Shown here piece after piece: positions 53,301 to 61,467 of a stretch of 64,000 nucleotides of DNA. Under the pieces are notes generated by a model. That model searched no databases and was not told the DNA's origin. It was given only the letters and a program-made list of their open reading frames with translations. This DNA comes from JABDMH01 sp964428345 (GTDB taxonomy: Bacteria > Bacteroidota > Bacteroidia > Chitinophagales > Saprospiraceae). The stretch is from positions 32,905 through 96,904 of the forward strand of contig CAYRYD010000019.1 of NCBI GenBank assembly GCA_964428345.1, given 5' to 3'. Positions within the stretch are counted from its first letter, which is position 1. Each line of letters starts with the position of its first letter. The translations under genes and the position numbers were made by a program.

Positions 53301-55423
53301 GTTGGATCGGTTATTTTGGCAACAAACCGGATATTCTCAGTAATGTCTGCAGTTGGATTGTGGGAGGTTGGATCATCCAATGGTTCTGCCGGTGACCATT
53401 CCCAGATCAAATCGGGATTTCCATTGGGATTCAACTGAACAGGTCCGGGTTCACAAACATATAAGGTATCACCCAGATCCACCACCAACTGATTGTCGAT
53501 CAGCACATTGACGATCACCTCGATCGTGCAACTGTCATTCAGCGGGTCTGTGACTGTCACTTTAAAATTGGCATCTTCCCGCAGATACACTTCGGGTATG
53601 GCAGCGGTCACATCACTAATCCTTGGATCCGGTTCCCATTGATATACATAAAGAGGATTCAGTCCGATATCCAGATCGATCAGACTGGGTCCGCAATGTT
53701 CAATCGTTGCCGTAAAATCCACAAAATCGTCACCGGTTACCGCCAGGCGTTTAGTCCTGATGGTATTGCATTCATCTCCCGGTATGGTTAGTACCACATC
53801 ATAAGTACCACCCGAAGGATAGGTGTACATCGGATCTTTTTCATTGGAGACAAATCCGGGATTGGAACGATCGCCAAAGGTCCAGATGAAGGTATCCGCT
53901 CCGGTACTGGTATTGATGAAAGTCAGTTTAAGCGATCCGCAGGTCTTTCGCACCTCAAAGTCAGCGGTTACGCCTGGGTTTGCGATGACATCCACATGCA
54001 CCGACTCGGTAATGGTGCAATTAAGAATGGGATCATACACCGTGGCAAAATAAGTGATTGATTCAGCGGGTTCGGCAATGGGATTCGGATCATCAATGTA
54101 GGATAGATATGTCGTTGGAGACCAGGTATATGTATATCGTGGATTAAAGTTTGGATTTAATGCAATCGAGCTCCCCTCGCAAACAACAATGGTATCGTTG
54201 AATCCTAATCCGGTATCCTCCACATCGATCAGAATGGTTTGGGTCTTACTTTCAGTACAGACATCACTGACCATGACACTTTGGGTGATGGTCAGCGTCT
54301 GACGACCATTCACCTGAAACGTCACATCCGGTTCATTGAATTTCAGGTTCAATCCTTTATCGGAAGTGACTGTATACATATAAGGGGCATCTTCCGGTAC
54401 GCCGATCGAATTGTCAGTGATTGTGACATCGGCCACATCCGCACAGACAATCGCAGTATCGACCGTAAACTGGGTAAGGACGACGGTTTCGCAATCGACC
54501 ACGTTATACTCAAAGTCCCTGCGGATACTCCCGATCAAGACGCCATTCCGGTATTCTTCCACACACACCCCCACCAGATACTGACCAATGGCAGTGGGCT
54601 GACCGGTGATGATCCCTGACTGGTCAATGGCAAGCGGTACATCTCCTCCAAGCAGATTGTCAACACTGTAGGGACTTTTAAAGATGACTTCGTCATAGGG
54701 TGGCCGGGATGCCGGCTGGGGAATGGGTCTGTTAATTGAACCTCCCATGAAAGGAGCACACAGCCGGTACACCAGGGAATCACCATCTGAATCCACGGCG
54801 CTGTGGTCGTAACTCAACGCTTCGCCGGTACAAACGAATATCGGTGGCCATTCCCTGAATTCAGGCGAGCTGTTGCATTCAGCAAGGGCCTGTTCACTGA
54901 TTTCGGCTACCCAGGTTGCCCCGGTAAGTAAGGGATCTACAATATTGGTCAGGCTGGCATTGCGGCAACATCGCTGATACACCAATTGGTAACCGCCTTT
55001 CAGGAAAGGCAGTTGCACCACTTTACGATAAATTGTCCGGTGCACACAAACTCCCTGACCATCAATAAAACAGTCGCTTTCCAACCGGATCGTATCATCG
55101 GCATTGAAGTTAATCAGGATCTGTCCCAGAACCCCTAAATGAATCTGGAGGTTATTCTTTGAATCGTAAATGGCAATGGAGGCCGGATCGTCAAAATCGG
55201 CTTCCGGATTTGCTCCGAAACAATCCCGATAAAACATGAGGGTTACCTCATACTGATCGTTGCCAAGGCAGCGGTAAGTTAAATCCCCTCCTACAATGTG
55301 GGTAGCAAAACCTGAGACTGACCAGAGTACCATCAACAAAGTGATAGCCAGTTTCAAACTCCTGGTCAGGAGCAGGACATACTTATATTTATGCGTAAAA
55401 TGAAGGTCCGTCATCTTTTTCAT
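50309..55423 (-). CDS. Giant PKD-repeat surface protein with T9SS type B sorting domain
   Basis: A 1704-residue exported protein. After a signal segment (about residues 20-41) comes an N-terminal domain (about 42-310; HIVGGDLTYRCLGNDQYEV, YQRCCRNASLTN) that recurs in surface proteins of this phylum. The middle holds three units of about 324 residues, each with a PKD domain (FIWTFGDPTNPGF, TYTYPVAGTYDVEL) and two or three related beta-sandwich modules (LNPNGNPDLIWEWSPAEPLDDPTS). Two units are nearly identical. The C-terminus is the CHU_C type B domain (FMPNAFSPNNDNENDVLYVRG, IYDRWGEKVFESH, GWDGTF). It is likely an adhesin or motility-linked filament displayed by the PorP/SprF protein of the same operon; its ATG overlaps the upstream stop (TGATG). 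Confidence 0.9.
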   Translation of the reverse strand: MKKMTDLHFTHKYKYVLLLTRSLKLAITLLMVLWSVSGFATHIVGGDLTYRCLGNDQYEVTLMFYRDCFGANPEADFDDPASIAIYDSKNNLQIHLGVLGQILINFNADDTIRLESDCFIDGQGVCVHRTIYRKVVQLPFLKGGYQLVYQRCCRNASLTNIVDPLLTGATWVAEISEQALAECNSSPEFREWPPIFVCTGEALSYDHSAVDSDGDSLVYRLCAPFMGGSINRPIPQPASRPPYDEVIFKSPYSVDNLLGGDVPLAIDQSGIITGQPTAIGQYLVGVCVEEYRNGVLIGSIRRDFEYNVVDCETVVLTQFTVDTAIVCADVADVTITDNSIGVPEDAPYMYTVTSDKGLNLKFNEPDVTFQVNGRQTLTITQSVMVSDVCTESKTQTILIDVEDTGLGFNDTIVVCEGSSIALNPNFNPRYTYTWSPTTYLSYIDDPNPIAEPAESITYFATVYDPILNCTITESVHVDVIANPGVTADFEVRKTCGSLKLTFINTSTGADTFIWTFGDRSNPGFVSNEKDPMYTYPSGGTYDVVLTIPGDECNTIRTKRLAVTGDDFVDFTATIEHCGPSLIDLDIGLNPLYVYQWEPDPRISDVTAAIPEVYLREDANFKVTVTDPLNDSCTIEVIVNVLIDNQLVVDLGDTLYVCEPGPVQLNPNGNPDLIWEWSPAEPLDDPTSHNPTADITENIRFVAKITDPTDSTCVVRIPLYVKIGLDDGGFEDGDSLFICDSSSFFLNPGANPNLVYSWSPTTGLDDPTHPNPIASPLENTAYTATISDSSGMCTITKTIYITIVDSDVLMNFDEEKECNSLEVRFINQSRGATNFIWTFGDPTNPGFMSTEENPTYTYPVAGTYDVELKSNDDPNCLAVRAKRITLTGDDFVPFEKTISNCGPSLIDLNTGLNPLYKYQWDPHPLISDVTAAIPEVYAREDVTFKVTVIDPLNDSCVVEGTVNVLIGDQLVVDLGDTLHYCEIGPIPLNPNGDPELIYEWTPAELLDDPTSYNPSANMTGQNVRFVARIEDPNDSTCVVRIPLYVKYGLDDGGFEDGDSLFICDSSSFFLNPGANPNLVYSWSPTTGLDDPTHPNPIASPLENTAYTATISDSSGMCTIMKTIYITIVDSDVLMNFDEEKECNSLEVRFINQSRGATNFIWTFGDPTNPGFISTEENPTYTYPVAGTYDVELKSNDDPNCLAVRAKRITITGDDFVDFADTIYTCDVRSIPLNPNRNPNYIYAWKADPAISDTTAANPVVSLREPRTFMVTVTDPLNDTCTIMGTVAVFPDDRLVRDLADSILACMPGEVQLNPNGNAAFTYQWAPAELLDDPTSFNPTATITETTVFSVTIVDPADETCRIETELKVVLAEYVKLITSDSVTMACPGDTVIVTAKVELLDSWSWLDPSGNVLGMDSSLTVVLTTSGYYRIRGMVGPCVYEDSIFLGVRTLQFDLSKEEMVCPDEPVDIIVTNTTDFQIDSIIWSPADDIVLGQGGERVTVRPEMTSTYFATVYYEDGCVATDSITVEVSDLDRFMVTADPDTIFFGESSTLTATLEQGATYSWTPSDVLQTPTSNTTVAVPDQTTTFTVEITDAGGCTATKQVTVVVIIVQCEPPFLFMPNAFSPNNDNENDVLYVRGKYIQEMDLFIYDRWGEKVFESHDPNQGWDGTFRDKLLAPDVYGYYLRILCIGGDQHIEKGNVTILH
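51830..53257 (-). repeat. Tandem 972-bp repeat units within the giant gene
   Basis: The stretch 51830-52285 matches 52802-53257 at a fixed offset of 972 bp (324 codons). By eye about nine in ten bases agree, and almost all differences are at third codon positions. A third, more diverged unit lies further right (about 53720-54240). Confidence 0.85.
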
Positions 55424-57843
55424 CAGTCGTTTGATCTACGTATATCAATGATTTCTACACGTCTCTCCCTGGAAGCCGGCACGCTGTAAATCGAGTTTCG
55501 GGTATCGCTAATGTCATCACTTACATAGATGGGAGCCCGGGACTCACCCAGGGGTTCCTGTACAATCTTCAGGGTACCGTTGTTGATGGCCCGTATCAAA
55601 ACGCCATCGGAATAGCGCCTGAACTGATTGATAACACTGCTGATCCGTCGACTACTCAACAAATCGTTATAGTTGGAGGATGCCCGTGGGCTTGCAAAGC
55701 CCTGAATGACTACCTCAATTTTCTCACCTTTGGCGATTTCATCGGTTAAAACCTGAATAAACTTCAGCATATCATTTCTGCCTTCCCGCACGCTGTATTC
55801 AAAGAAGCGTTCAAGATCATCTGCTGCTTCCGCTTTGGCACCATTGACCAAAGGAGCGGTGAATAGTTCTTTGAATTCCTCCTTTCGGGCCATAAAAGGT
55901 GGATAGGTGTCATCGTAGGTAACCCGGGTCGTGCGGTAATAGGTTTTGGGATTGGGATAATCGTTATCGAAGTATACCGCCAATGGCAGGTAGTCTTCCA
56001 GGTTGCCTTGCTTCAGATACACCTGACGGGTGATCCTGTTACCTGGAATGTTGATGGTGCTGAGATTCATGGTATCAGGACGGTAACCCCTCTTGGAGGT
56101 GATAATCTGGTAGGATTTGTCCCGGTCCAGTGGGAAGATGAAGCTATTGCCATCTTCGTTGATCTGGACTACCGTTTCGCTGGATGGATCCGAAAGATCC
56201 AGCAGTTTGACGGTTGCACCGCGTAATTCTTCCTTTGTCTGATCATCAAATACAAGCAATTCCAGATCGAGCGACTGTGACTGGAGGAAGAGCTTCTTGA
56301 CAATTTCCGCTGATTCTTTGAGACCCCGGGTGGTAAACATTACCGTGTCCGGGAAATAACCAGATTTTTCGGCAATCACCTTATAGCTTCGATTCCGGAT
56401 CAAAGGAAACCGGAATTCATTGGTATTTTCTGCAGATTGAGTACCAATGAGTGTTTCATCACCATTTACTTCGATCAATGTTACTGTAGCGCCCAACAGG
56501 TCCATCTGGGTGGCTTTGTCGTAGGTCAAAGCTTTAAGGTTGATGTCAATCTTTTCAAAGGCGGCTTTATAAATATCGTTGCAGCAGGCTTCGTCAGCAT
56601 CTTCGATAAACAGGGATCCTTGCCGGTTGGAAGCCAGAAAAGCTGTGTCTTCCTTGTCGGAAAGGAAAAAGTAAAGGTCGTTGTAGCTGCTGTTGACCGG
56701 TGCACCAAGGTTTTCAATATATGGGGTGGTCAGGTTACCGGTATAAACGCTGTAAATATCAAAACCTCCAAAACCCTGATACCCCATCGAACTGAAATAG
56801 AGGGTAGCGCTTGGTTTATGGAAGAATGGCGTAATATCATCTTCAGCCGTGTTGACCGGCATCAGATTGACCGGATCGCCAAACGTATTGTCTTCTCCGA
56901 TCACACTGTACCAGATATCCAGCTTACCCTTGGTACCCGGCCTATCCGAGGCAAAATACAGGGCAGGTTCATGCGAAAAAGGATCAAGACCCAAGGAAGG
57001 TTGAGTTGAAGTATACGAACTGTCGTTAATGGTTCCGGGTAATTTGACAGGATCGGAAAACTGACCATCGGTATAATCGCGGAAATAAATATCACACCGG
57101 ATATCTGTTGCATTCCTGTATTCGCAAATGGTATAATAGACTCTCTGCCTGTCTTCCGTAAAGATCACATGTCCGGTATGGTGCTTCTTGTCATTAAATT
57201 CAGGATCAAACTGAATTCCCTCTCCCCCTTTTACCGACCACAGTGCATTGGAAAAAACCCTTTTTGGCTTGGCTTCATCCATTTCTGAGGGAAACCGCAG
57301 CGACGAATAATAGAGTGTATCCCCCAATTGAATCGGTCCAAATTCCGAGAAAGGTGTATTGATATTGGAGCCCAGATGTTCAATTGTGACGTTGTCCCGG
57401 ATTGAATCCTGCTGGCTCACTGCCCAGTCACAGTCATCGATCTGTCTCCGGGCTAATTCAGTATAGTAAGGATTGTCCAGCTCGTTTTCGGAAAGATAAA
57501 GCTGGTAATTTGCTTTGGCTTCCGCATAATTACCCTGGCGCTTCTGCATTTCCGCCAGCCAGAAGGTCGTGAGCGGATATTCCCCATTTTTCTGGAGATC
57601 CTTGACTTTCGTGTAATGTTGTTCGGCAACTTTATAGGCATTGAATAGCCGGGCAGCTTCTGCTGTTTTGTATAAGACAGCGATATCCTCACTGAACTCC
57701 AGTACTGTCTTATAATAATGGAGTGCCGAATAGTAGTCCTTTGCTTCGAAAGAAGTTTCGGCTGCATCCAGAAAAGCCTGCCGGGTCTGACCGGATGCCA
57801 GTGCAGCAATCAGGACCAGGAACCCAACCAATATATTTTTCAT
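55423..57843 (-). CDS. PorE-like OmpA family protein (TPR, PD40 propeller, regulatory domains, OmpA_C)
   Basis: About 806 residues from the ATG at 57843 (MKNILVGFLVLIAALASGQ); an earlier ATG at 57885 would overlap the PorP gene by 16 bp. Domains in order: TPR-like helices (about 20-135; YYSALHYYKTVLEF), a PD40 beta-propeller (about 160-420; PALYFASDRPGTKGKLDIWYS, ATLYFSSMGYQGFGGFDIYSV), two carboxypeptidase-regulatory-like domains (about 445-620), and OmpA_C (about 700-806; VVIQGFASPRASSNYNDLLSSRRIS). This is the order of P. gingivalis PorE, which ties the T9SS to peptidoglycan. No lipobox is seen, unlike PorE. Middle gene of the PorP operon. Confidence 0.88.
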   Translation of the reverse strand: MKNILVGFLVLIAALASGQTRQAFLDAAETSFEAKDYYSALHYYKTVLEFSEDIAVLYKTAEAARLFNAYKVAEQHYTKVKDLQKNGEYPLTTFWLAEMQKRQGNYAEAKANYQLYLSENELDNPYYTELARRQIDDCDWAVSQQDSIRDNVTIEHLGSNINTPFSEFGPIQLGDTLYYSSLRFPSEMDEAKPKRVFSNALWSVKGGEGIQFDPEFNDKKHHTGHVIFTEDRQRVYYTICEYRNATDIRCDIYFRDYTDGQFSDPVKLPGTINDSSYTSTQPSLGLDPFSHEPALYFASDRPGTKGKLDIWYSVIGEDNTFGDPVNLMPVNTAEDDITPFFHKPSATLYFSSMGYQGFGGFDIYSVYTGNLTTPYIENLGAPVNSSYNDLYFFLSDKEDTAFLASNRQGSLFIEDADEACCNDIYKAAFEKIDINLKALTYDKATQMDLLGATVTLIEVNGDETLIGTQSAENTNEFRFPLIRNRSYKVIAEKSGYFPDTVMFTTRGLKESAEIVKKLFLQSQSLDLELLVFDDQTKEELRGATVKLLDLSDPSSETVVQINEDGNSFIFPLDRDKSYQIITSKRGYRPDTMNLSTINIPGNRITRQVYLKQGNLEDYLPLAVYFDNDYPNPKTYYRTTRVTYDDTYPPFMARKEEFKELFTAPLVNGAKAEAADDLERFFEYSVREGRNDMLKFIQVLTDEIAKGEKIEVVIQGFASPRASSNYNDLLSSRRISSVINQFRRYSDGVLIRAINNGTLKIVQEPLGESRAPIYVSDDISDTRNSIYSVPASRERRVEIIDIRRSND

Positions 57844-57869
57844 CGTCATCATCGGCAGCTTCTGATTCG

Positions 57870-58904
57870 TTAAAAGATCGGACAAGTCTTAAAGACACCC
57901 AAAGGTTTTACCTTCTCTATCCGGTAAGAAACCCAGATTTCCGGACCGCCTTTCTGATCGGTGGCAATTTCAAAATCGGAGATATTGATATCGTAACTCA
58001 CACCGGCTGACAGGGTTTTGTAGTGTAGTTCAATTGTCGGAATGATGGCATCAGTAATCTTGTTAAACCGCAGATTGGCGCCACCCTGAATGGCCAGTTC
58101 CTTACCCCTGCCCTGATCAAGATATAATCTGAATGCTGCACCGGGCAGATACTCGCGGTAAGTTGTTTGAAACTGTACAGTAGCCCGGGCCAGGAAATCG
58201 AGAGCTCCTCCCAGTTTAACCGCACCCATCCCATAGAGTGCGAAGCGGTTGGGCAGCTTGATTTTAGTGGCATCGAAGAAATCCTGTCTGGGTTTGTTCA
58301 AGTGATAGAGAGCAATTCCGAGATCCAGTTTTGTCCGCCGGTCGTCCTTCTGCAATCGGAGATTGCCTCCTGCTGACAGGTCAATGAAGAAATCGGCTGT
58401 GTTGTCGAAATCCTCTCCGGTGGGAAGGGAAGGATCAAACTGATCTCCATTCCACTGATTGTCAAAAGTAAGATCTCCTGACTTGTATGACCGGTTGGCA
58501 AAGCCCAGTTGAACACCCCCGGTCAGAAATGTATTTTTTGCCAGTTCCTTTGAATAGGATCCTCCCAATTGTAAGCCGGCCCATGTCAGTGATGAGTATC
58601 CAGCGTTGTCGTAGTTGAAATTAACACCGAAACCCCAGAAATCATTGCCTTCGGCTTTCTTCGGATACATCTTGGTATCATAGGTACCAGAAAACGTCAC
58701 ATAATCCGCAGGAATGTTTTTCCACTGCCTCCGGTAGTGCCCCATAAAGCGGGTGTCTCCATTGAAAATGCCGGTCAGTGCGGGATTCAGTAATTGGGGG
58801 GCATTATAGAATTGCGCAAAGTGAATGTCCTGTGCTCCAAGATTCCAGATCAGGAAAAAGGACACGACCAATGGGACTAAGGTGTTCGGTAAAACTCTGT
58901 CCAA
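57870..58904 (-). CDS. PorP/SprF family T9SS outer-membrane protein
   Basis: A 344-residue outer-membrane beta-barrel protein with signal peptide (about residues 1-24, ending LGAQ). It starts with the family signature DIHFAQFYNAPQLLNPALTGIF and continues with GHYRRQWKNIPADYVTFSGTYD and many alternating barrel strands, closing at TCPIF. SprF and its relatives bind type B sorted proteins such as SprB at the outer membrane and help secrete or hold them. Here it leads an operon with a PorE-like protein and a giant type B sorted protein, which is presumably its client. A possible promoter lies about 45-70 bp upstream. Confidence 0.94.
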   Translation of the reverse strand: MDRVLPNTLVPLVVSFFLIWNLGAQDIHFAQFYNAPQLLNPALTGIFNGDTRFMGHYRRQWKNIPADYVTFSGTYDTKMYPKKAEGNDFWGFGVNFNYDNAGYSSLTWAGLQLGGSYSKELAKNTFLTGGVQLGFANRSYKSGDLTFDNQWNGDQFDPSLPTGEDFDNTADFFIDLSAGGNLRLQKDDRRTKLDLGIALYHLNKPRQDFFDATKIKLPNRFALYGMGAVKLGGALDFLARATVQFQTTYREYLPGAAFRLYLDQGRGKELAIQGGANLRFNKITDAIIPTIELHYKTLSAGVSYDINISDFEIATDQKGGPEIWVSYRIEKVKPLGVFKTCPIF

Positions 58905-59210
58905 GGCGCTATTGTTTTGGTTATTATCATGAGTTTGATTGCAAAGATTATACCATATTAGTATTTTCTTTCAACCATCGTTATCAGGCGTTCACTCCAC
59001 CGGATACAAGTATAAAAGTAAGTGATAATTTGAGGTCTGCAAAGATCTGAAATCACTTTAACCTATATTCTTTAATATAAAGTATTACACACTTAAAAAC
59101 ATTATGTTACACATTTTAGTTTTACTTAAATGTCCTTGATATTCAGATCTTATTTATATATTATTTAAACATCTGCTTTATATAGAAAAATATCATATAT
59201 TTTATGCCCC
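58905..59210. other. 306-bp AT-rich divergent intergenic region
   Basis: This separates the PorP operon (minus) from nnr (plus) and is the most AT-rich stretch of the window, especially 59080-59205. It should hold both promoters. No coding sequence, RNA gene or repeat recognised. Confidence 0.6.
58947..58974 (-). promoter_or_regulatory. Candidate promoter of the PorP operon
   Basis: On the minus strand TTGAAA (58974-58969) and TATAAT (58952-58947) are 16 bp apart, with CTTTG just after. It looks like a general sigma-70 promoter more than the Bacteroidota consensus. Start of porP is 43 bp downstream. Confidence 0.35.
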
Positions 59211-60713
59211 ATGAAGATTCTATCCATTGATCAGATACGTAAGTTGGATCAAATAACAATTCTGAGCGAACCCATCAGTTCACTCAATCTGATGGAAAGA
59301 GCCGGACGCAAAATCGCAGAGTGGATATTGCAGGTAGTTCCCGATCCTCGTGTACCCTTCCATATCTTCTGCGGACCGGGTAACAACGGAGGTGACGGAC
59401 TCGTAGTAGCCAGATTGTTAGACCTGCAACATCGACCAGTCACCGTGTATTTCAACGCCGAATCGGGAATGAGCGAAGATACCCGGGCCAACCTCGATCG
59501 TTTGCCAAGAAGACGTTATCTGAAAGTTGTCGATATCAGCAAAGAATTTACCATGCCCCAAGATGGCATCATTGTCGATGCGCTTTTTGGCAGTGGCCTG
59601 AACCGACCACTGGAACACCCCTGGTCCCGGTATGTGTCTTTGATCAATCAGTCAGGTCTCACTACGATGGCCATTGACATCCCCAGCGGTTTGTATGCTG
59701 ATCAGCTGACCGACGGTGTCCGGATCCGGGCGGACTACACCCTCACACTCCAGACACCAAAACTGGCTTTTTATCAGAAAGAAAATGCAGCGGAAGTCGG
59801 CCAGGTGGAGATCATTGACATTGGGCTTAACCGGTCTGCTTTGGAAGAAATGGAAGTTGACAACTTCCTGTTGATCCGGGAAAGTGTGAAACAGTTCATT
59901 CCAGCCCGTTCGGTCTTTGACCATAAGGGAACCTTCGGTCATGCCCTACTGGTCTGTGGGGGGTATGGCAAAGTAGGTGCTGCCATCCTCGCAGCCAGAG
60001 CATGCCTGCGGACCGGAGCCGGAAAACTGACCGTTCACATACCAAAGTATGCTTATCAGGTGCTGCAGGTGGCCGTACCCGAAGCAATGACCGAGATTGA
60101 TGATCATGACTTCTGGTTTACCGGGTGTGAGGAAACCTCCAATTTTCAGGCCATCGGCATAGGTTGCGGATTGGGGCAAAAGCATTTTACAGCAGAAGGT
60201 CTGAAAAAGTTGATCGAAAACACTGATCAACCCCTGATCCTGGACGCCGACGCTCTGAATCTGCTGGCTCATAACAAATCCTGGCTTAACTATTTATCAC
60301 CGGAATCGGTGCTTACCCCCCACCCCGGAGAATACGAACGACTTTTTGGAAAATCTGCCAACAGCTTTGACCGGCTCACCCATCAACGGCAGATCAGCCA
60401 GGATTACCGGATTTATCTGGTATACAAACAGGCATATACGTGCATAACAACTCCCGAGGGTAAAGCCTACTTCAACAGCACCGGAAATCCCGGAATGGCC
60501 ACTGCCGGCGCAGGTGACGTACTCACTGGAATGATCACCGGGCTGGTGGCACAACGGATTCCGGTGGGTGATGCAGTCAGAGCAGGGGTCTATCTGCATG
60601 GATTGGCAGGTGATCTGGCAGCAGAAAAGACCGGGCAGCATGCCCTGATCGCCAGTGACATCATCGACCATATTGGAGCAGCCATCTGCAAGACTCAAAT
60701 CAAAATCGAATGA
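59211..60713 (+). CDS. nnr: Bifunctional NAD(P)HX epimerase and ADP-dependent dehydratase
   Basis: A 500-residue fusion of the usual length. The N-terminal YjeF epimerase domain (about 1-215) has NLMERAGRKIAEWI, FCGPGNNGGDGLVVARLL and IIVDALFGSGLNRP. The C-terminal ribokinase-like dehydratase (about 230-495) has GRHGK-like handling in GHALLVCGGYGKVGAAILAAR, PLILDADALNLL, SVLTPHPGEYERLFG and the catalytic GNPGMATAGAGDVLTGMI. It repairs hydrated NADH and NADPH. Its stop overlaps the start of the sirtuin gene by 4 bp (ATGA), a link between two NAD-related functions. Confidence 0.96.
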   Translation: MKILSIDQIRKLDQITILSEPISSLNLMERAGRKIAEWILQVVPDPRVPFHIFCGPGNNGGDGLVVARLLDLQHRPVTVYFNAESGMSEDTRANLDRLPRRRYLKVVDISKEFTMPQDGIIVDALFGSGLNRPLEHPWSRYVSLINQSGLTTMAIDIPSGLYADQLTDGVRIRADYTLTLQTPKLAFYQKENAAEVGQVEIIDIGLNRSALEEMEVDNFLLIRESVKQFIPARSVFDHKGTFGHALLVCGGYGKVGAAILAARACLRTGAGKLTVHIPKYAYQVLQVAVPEAMTEIDDHDFWFTGCEETSNFQAIGIGCGLGQKHFTAEGLKKLIENTDQPLILDADALNLLAHNKSWLNYLSPESVLTPHPGEYERLFGKSANSFDRLTHQRQISQDYRIYLVYKQAYTCITTPEGKAYFNSTGNPGMATAGAGDVLTGMITGLVAQRIPVGDAVRAGVYLHGLAGDLAAEKTGQHALIASDIIDHIGAAICKTQIKIE

Positions 60714-61402
60714 AGCCGAATATTGTGGCACTAACCGGAGCCGGTATCAGCGCCGAATCCGGACTCCCCACCTTCCGGGGTAGTGACGGACTATGGGCGG
60801 GTCACAATGTCCATGAAATTGCCACACCCGGGGGCTGGAAGCGAAATCGCCAGCTGGTACTCGACTTTTACAATGAACGGAGAAGACAGCTTCTTCTGGC
60901 TCATCCCAATCAGGCTCATATTGAACTTGCCCGTCTTGAAACTCAGTTTGAAGTAACCATAGTCACCCAAAATGTAGATGATCTGCATGAACGGGCCGGA
61001 AGTTCCGACATAATCCACCTGCACGGAGAGTTGCTTAAAGTGAGAAGTACCCATAATTCCGATCTGGTCTACGACTGGAGGGGTGACCTGAAAATCGGTG
61101 ACTGTGCCGCCGACGGTGCTCAATTGCGACCACATATAGTCTGGTTTGGCGAAGCAGTACCGGTGTTTGAGCAAGCGGTGGAGGCCGTCGCCAATGCAGG
61201 TGCCATGCTCGTGGCCGGGACTTCTCTCCAGGTTTACCCCGCGGCATCACTCCTCCAATTTGCAGGGCATGAAGTACCGATTATCTACATCGATCCCGAC
61301 CCGGCTATTTCCGAAAGTAACCGTATCCGTTTGATCCGGGAGCCGGCAACCTCCGGAGTACGCAAGGCCATTGAAGTGCTCCGGGAATACTTTGAATGCT
61401 GA
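60710..61402 (+). CDS. Sir2 family NAD-dependent protein deacylase without a full zinc site
   Basis: A 230-residue sirtuin. NAD-binding motifs are ALTGAGISAESGLPTFRG, TQNVDDLHERAG, HLHGE with the catalytic His and VAGTSLQVYPAA. The acyl-pocket Tyr and Arg of class III (desuccinylase-type) sirtuins are present in DFYNERRRQLL (Y-x-x-R). The Cys-x2-Cys pairs of the zinc ribbon are missing: after HGE only one Cys remains (GDCAADGAQLRP). This loss is typical of Bacteroidota sirtuins, so the protein is probably active. It removes acetyl or succinyl groups from lysines. Translationally coupled to nnr. Confidence 0.93.
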   Translation: MKPNIVALTGAGISAESGLPTFRGSDGLWAGHNVHEIATPGGWKRNRQLVLDFYNERRRQLLLAHPNQAHIELARLETQFEVTIVTQNVDDLHERAGSSDIIHLHGELLKVRSTHNSDLVYDWRGDLKIGDCAADGAQLRPHIVWFGEAVPVFEQAVEAVANAGAMLVAGTSLQVYPAASLLQFAGHEVPIIYIDPDPAISESNRIRLIREPATSGVRKAIEVLREYFEC

Positions 61403-61467
61403 TGATTTTTTAGGCTATATGCTTTCTGGTCCGAAATTTGTAATCAGACGGTCAAACACAAATTCCG

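Noticed and set aside
56437..57009. 190-codon plus-strand frame inside the PorE-like gene
   Set aside because: Antisense to a domain-rich gene and without recognisable features.
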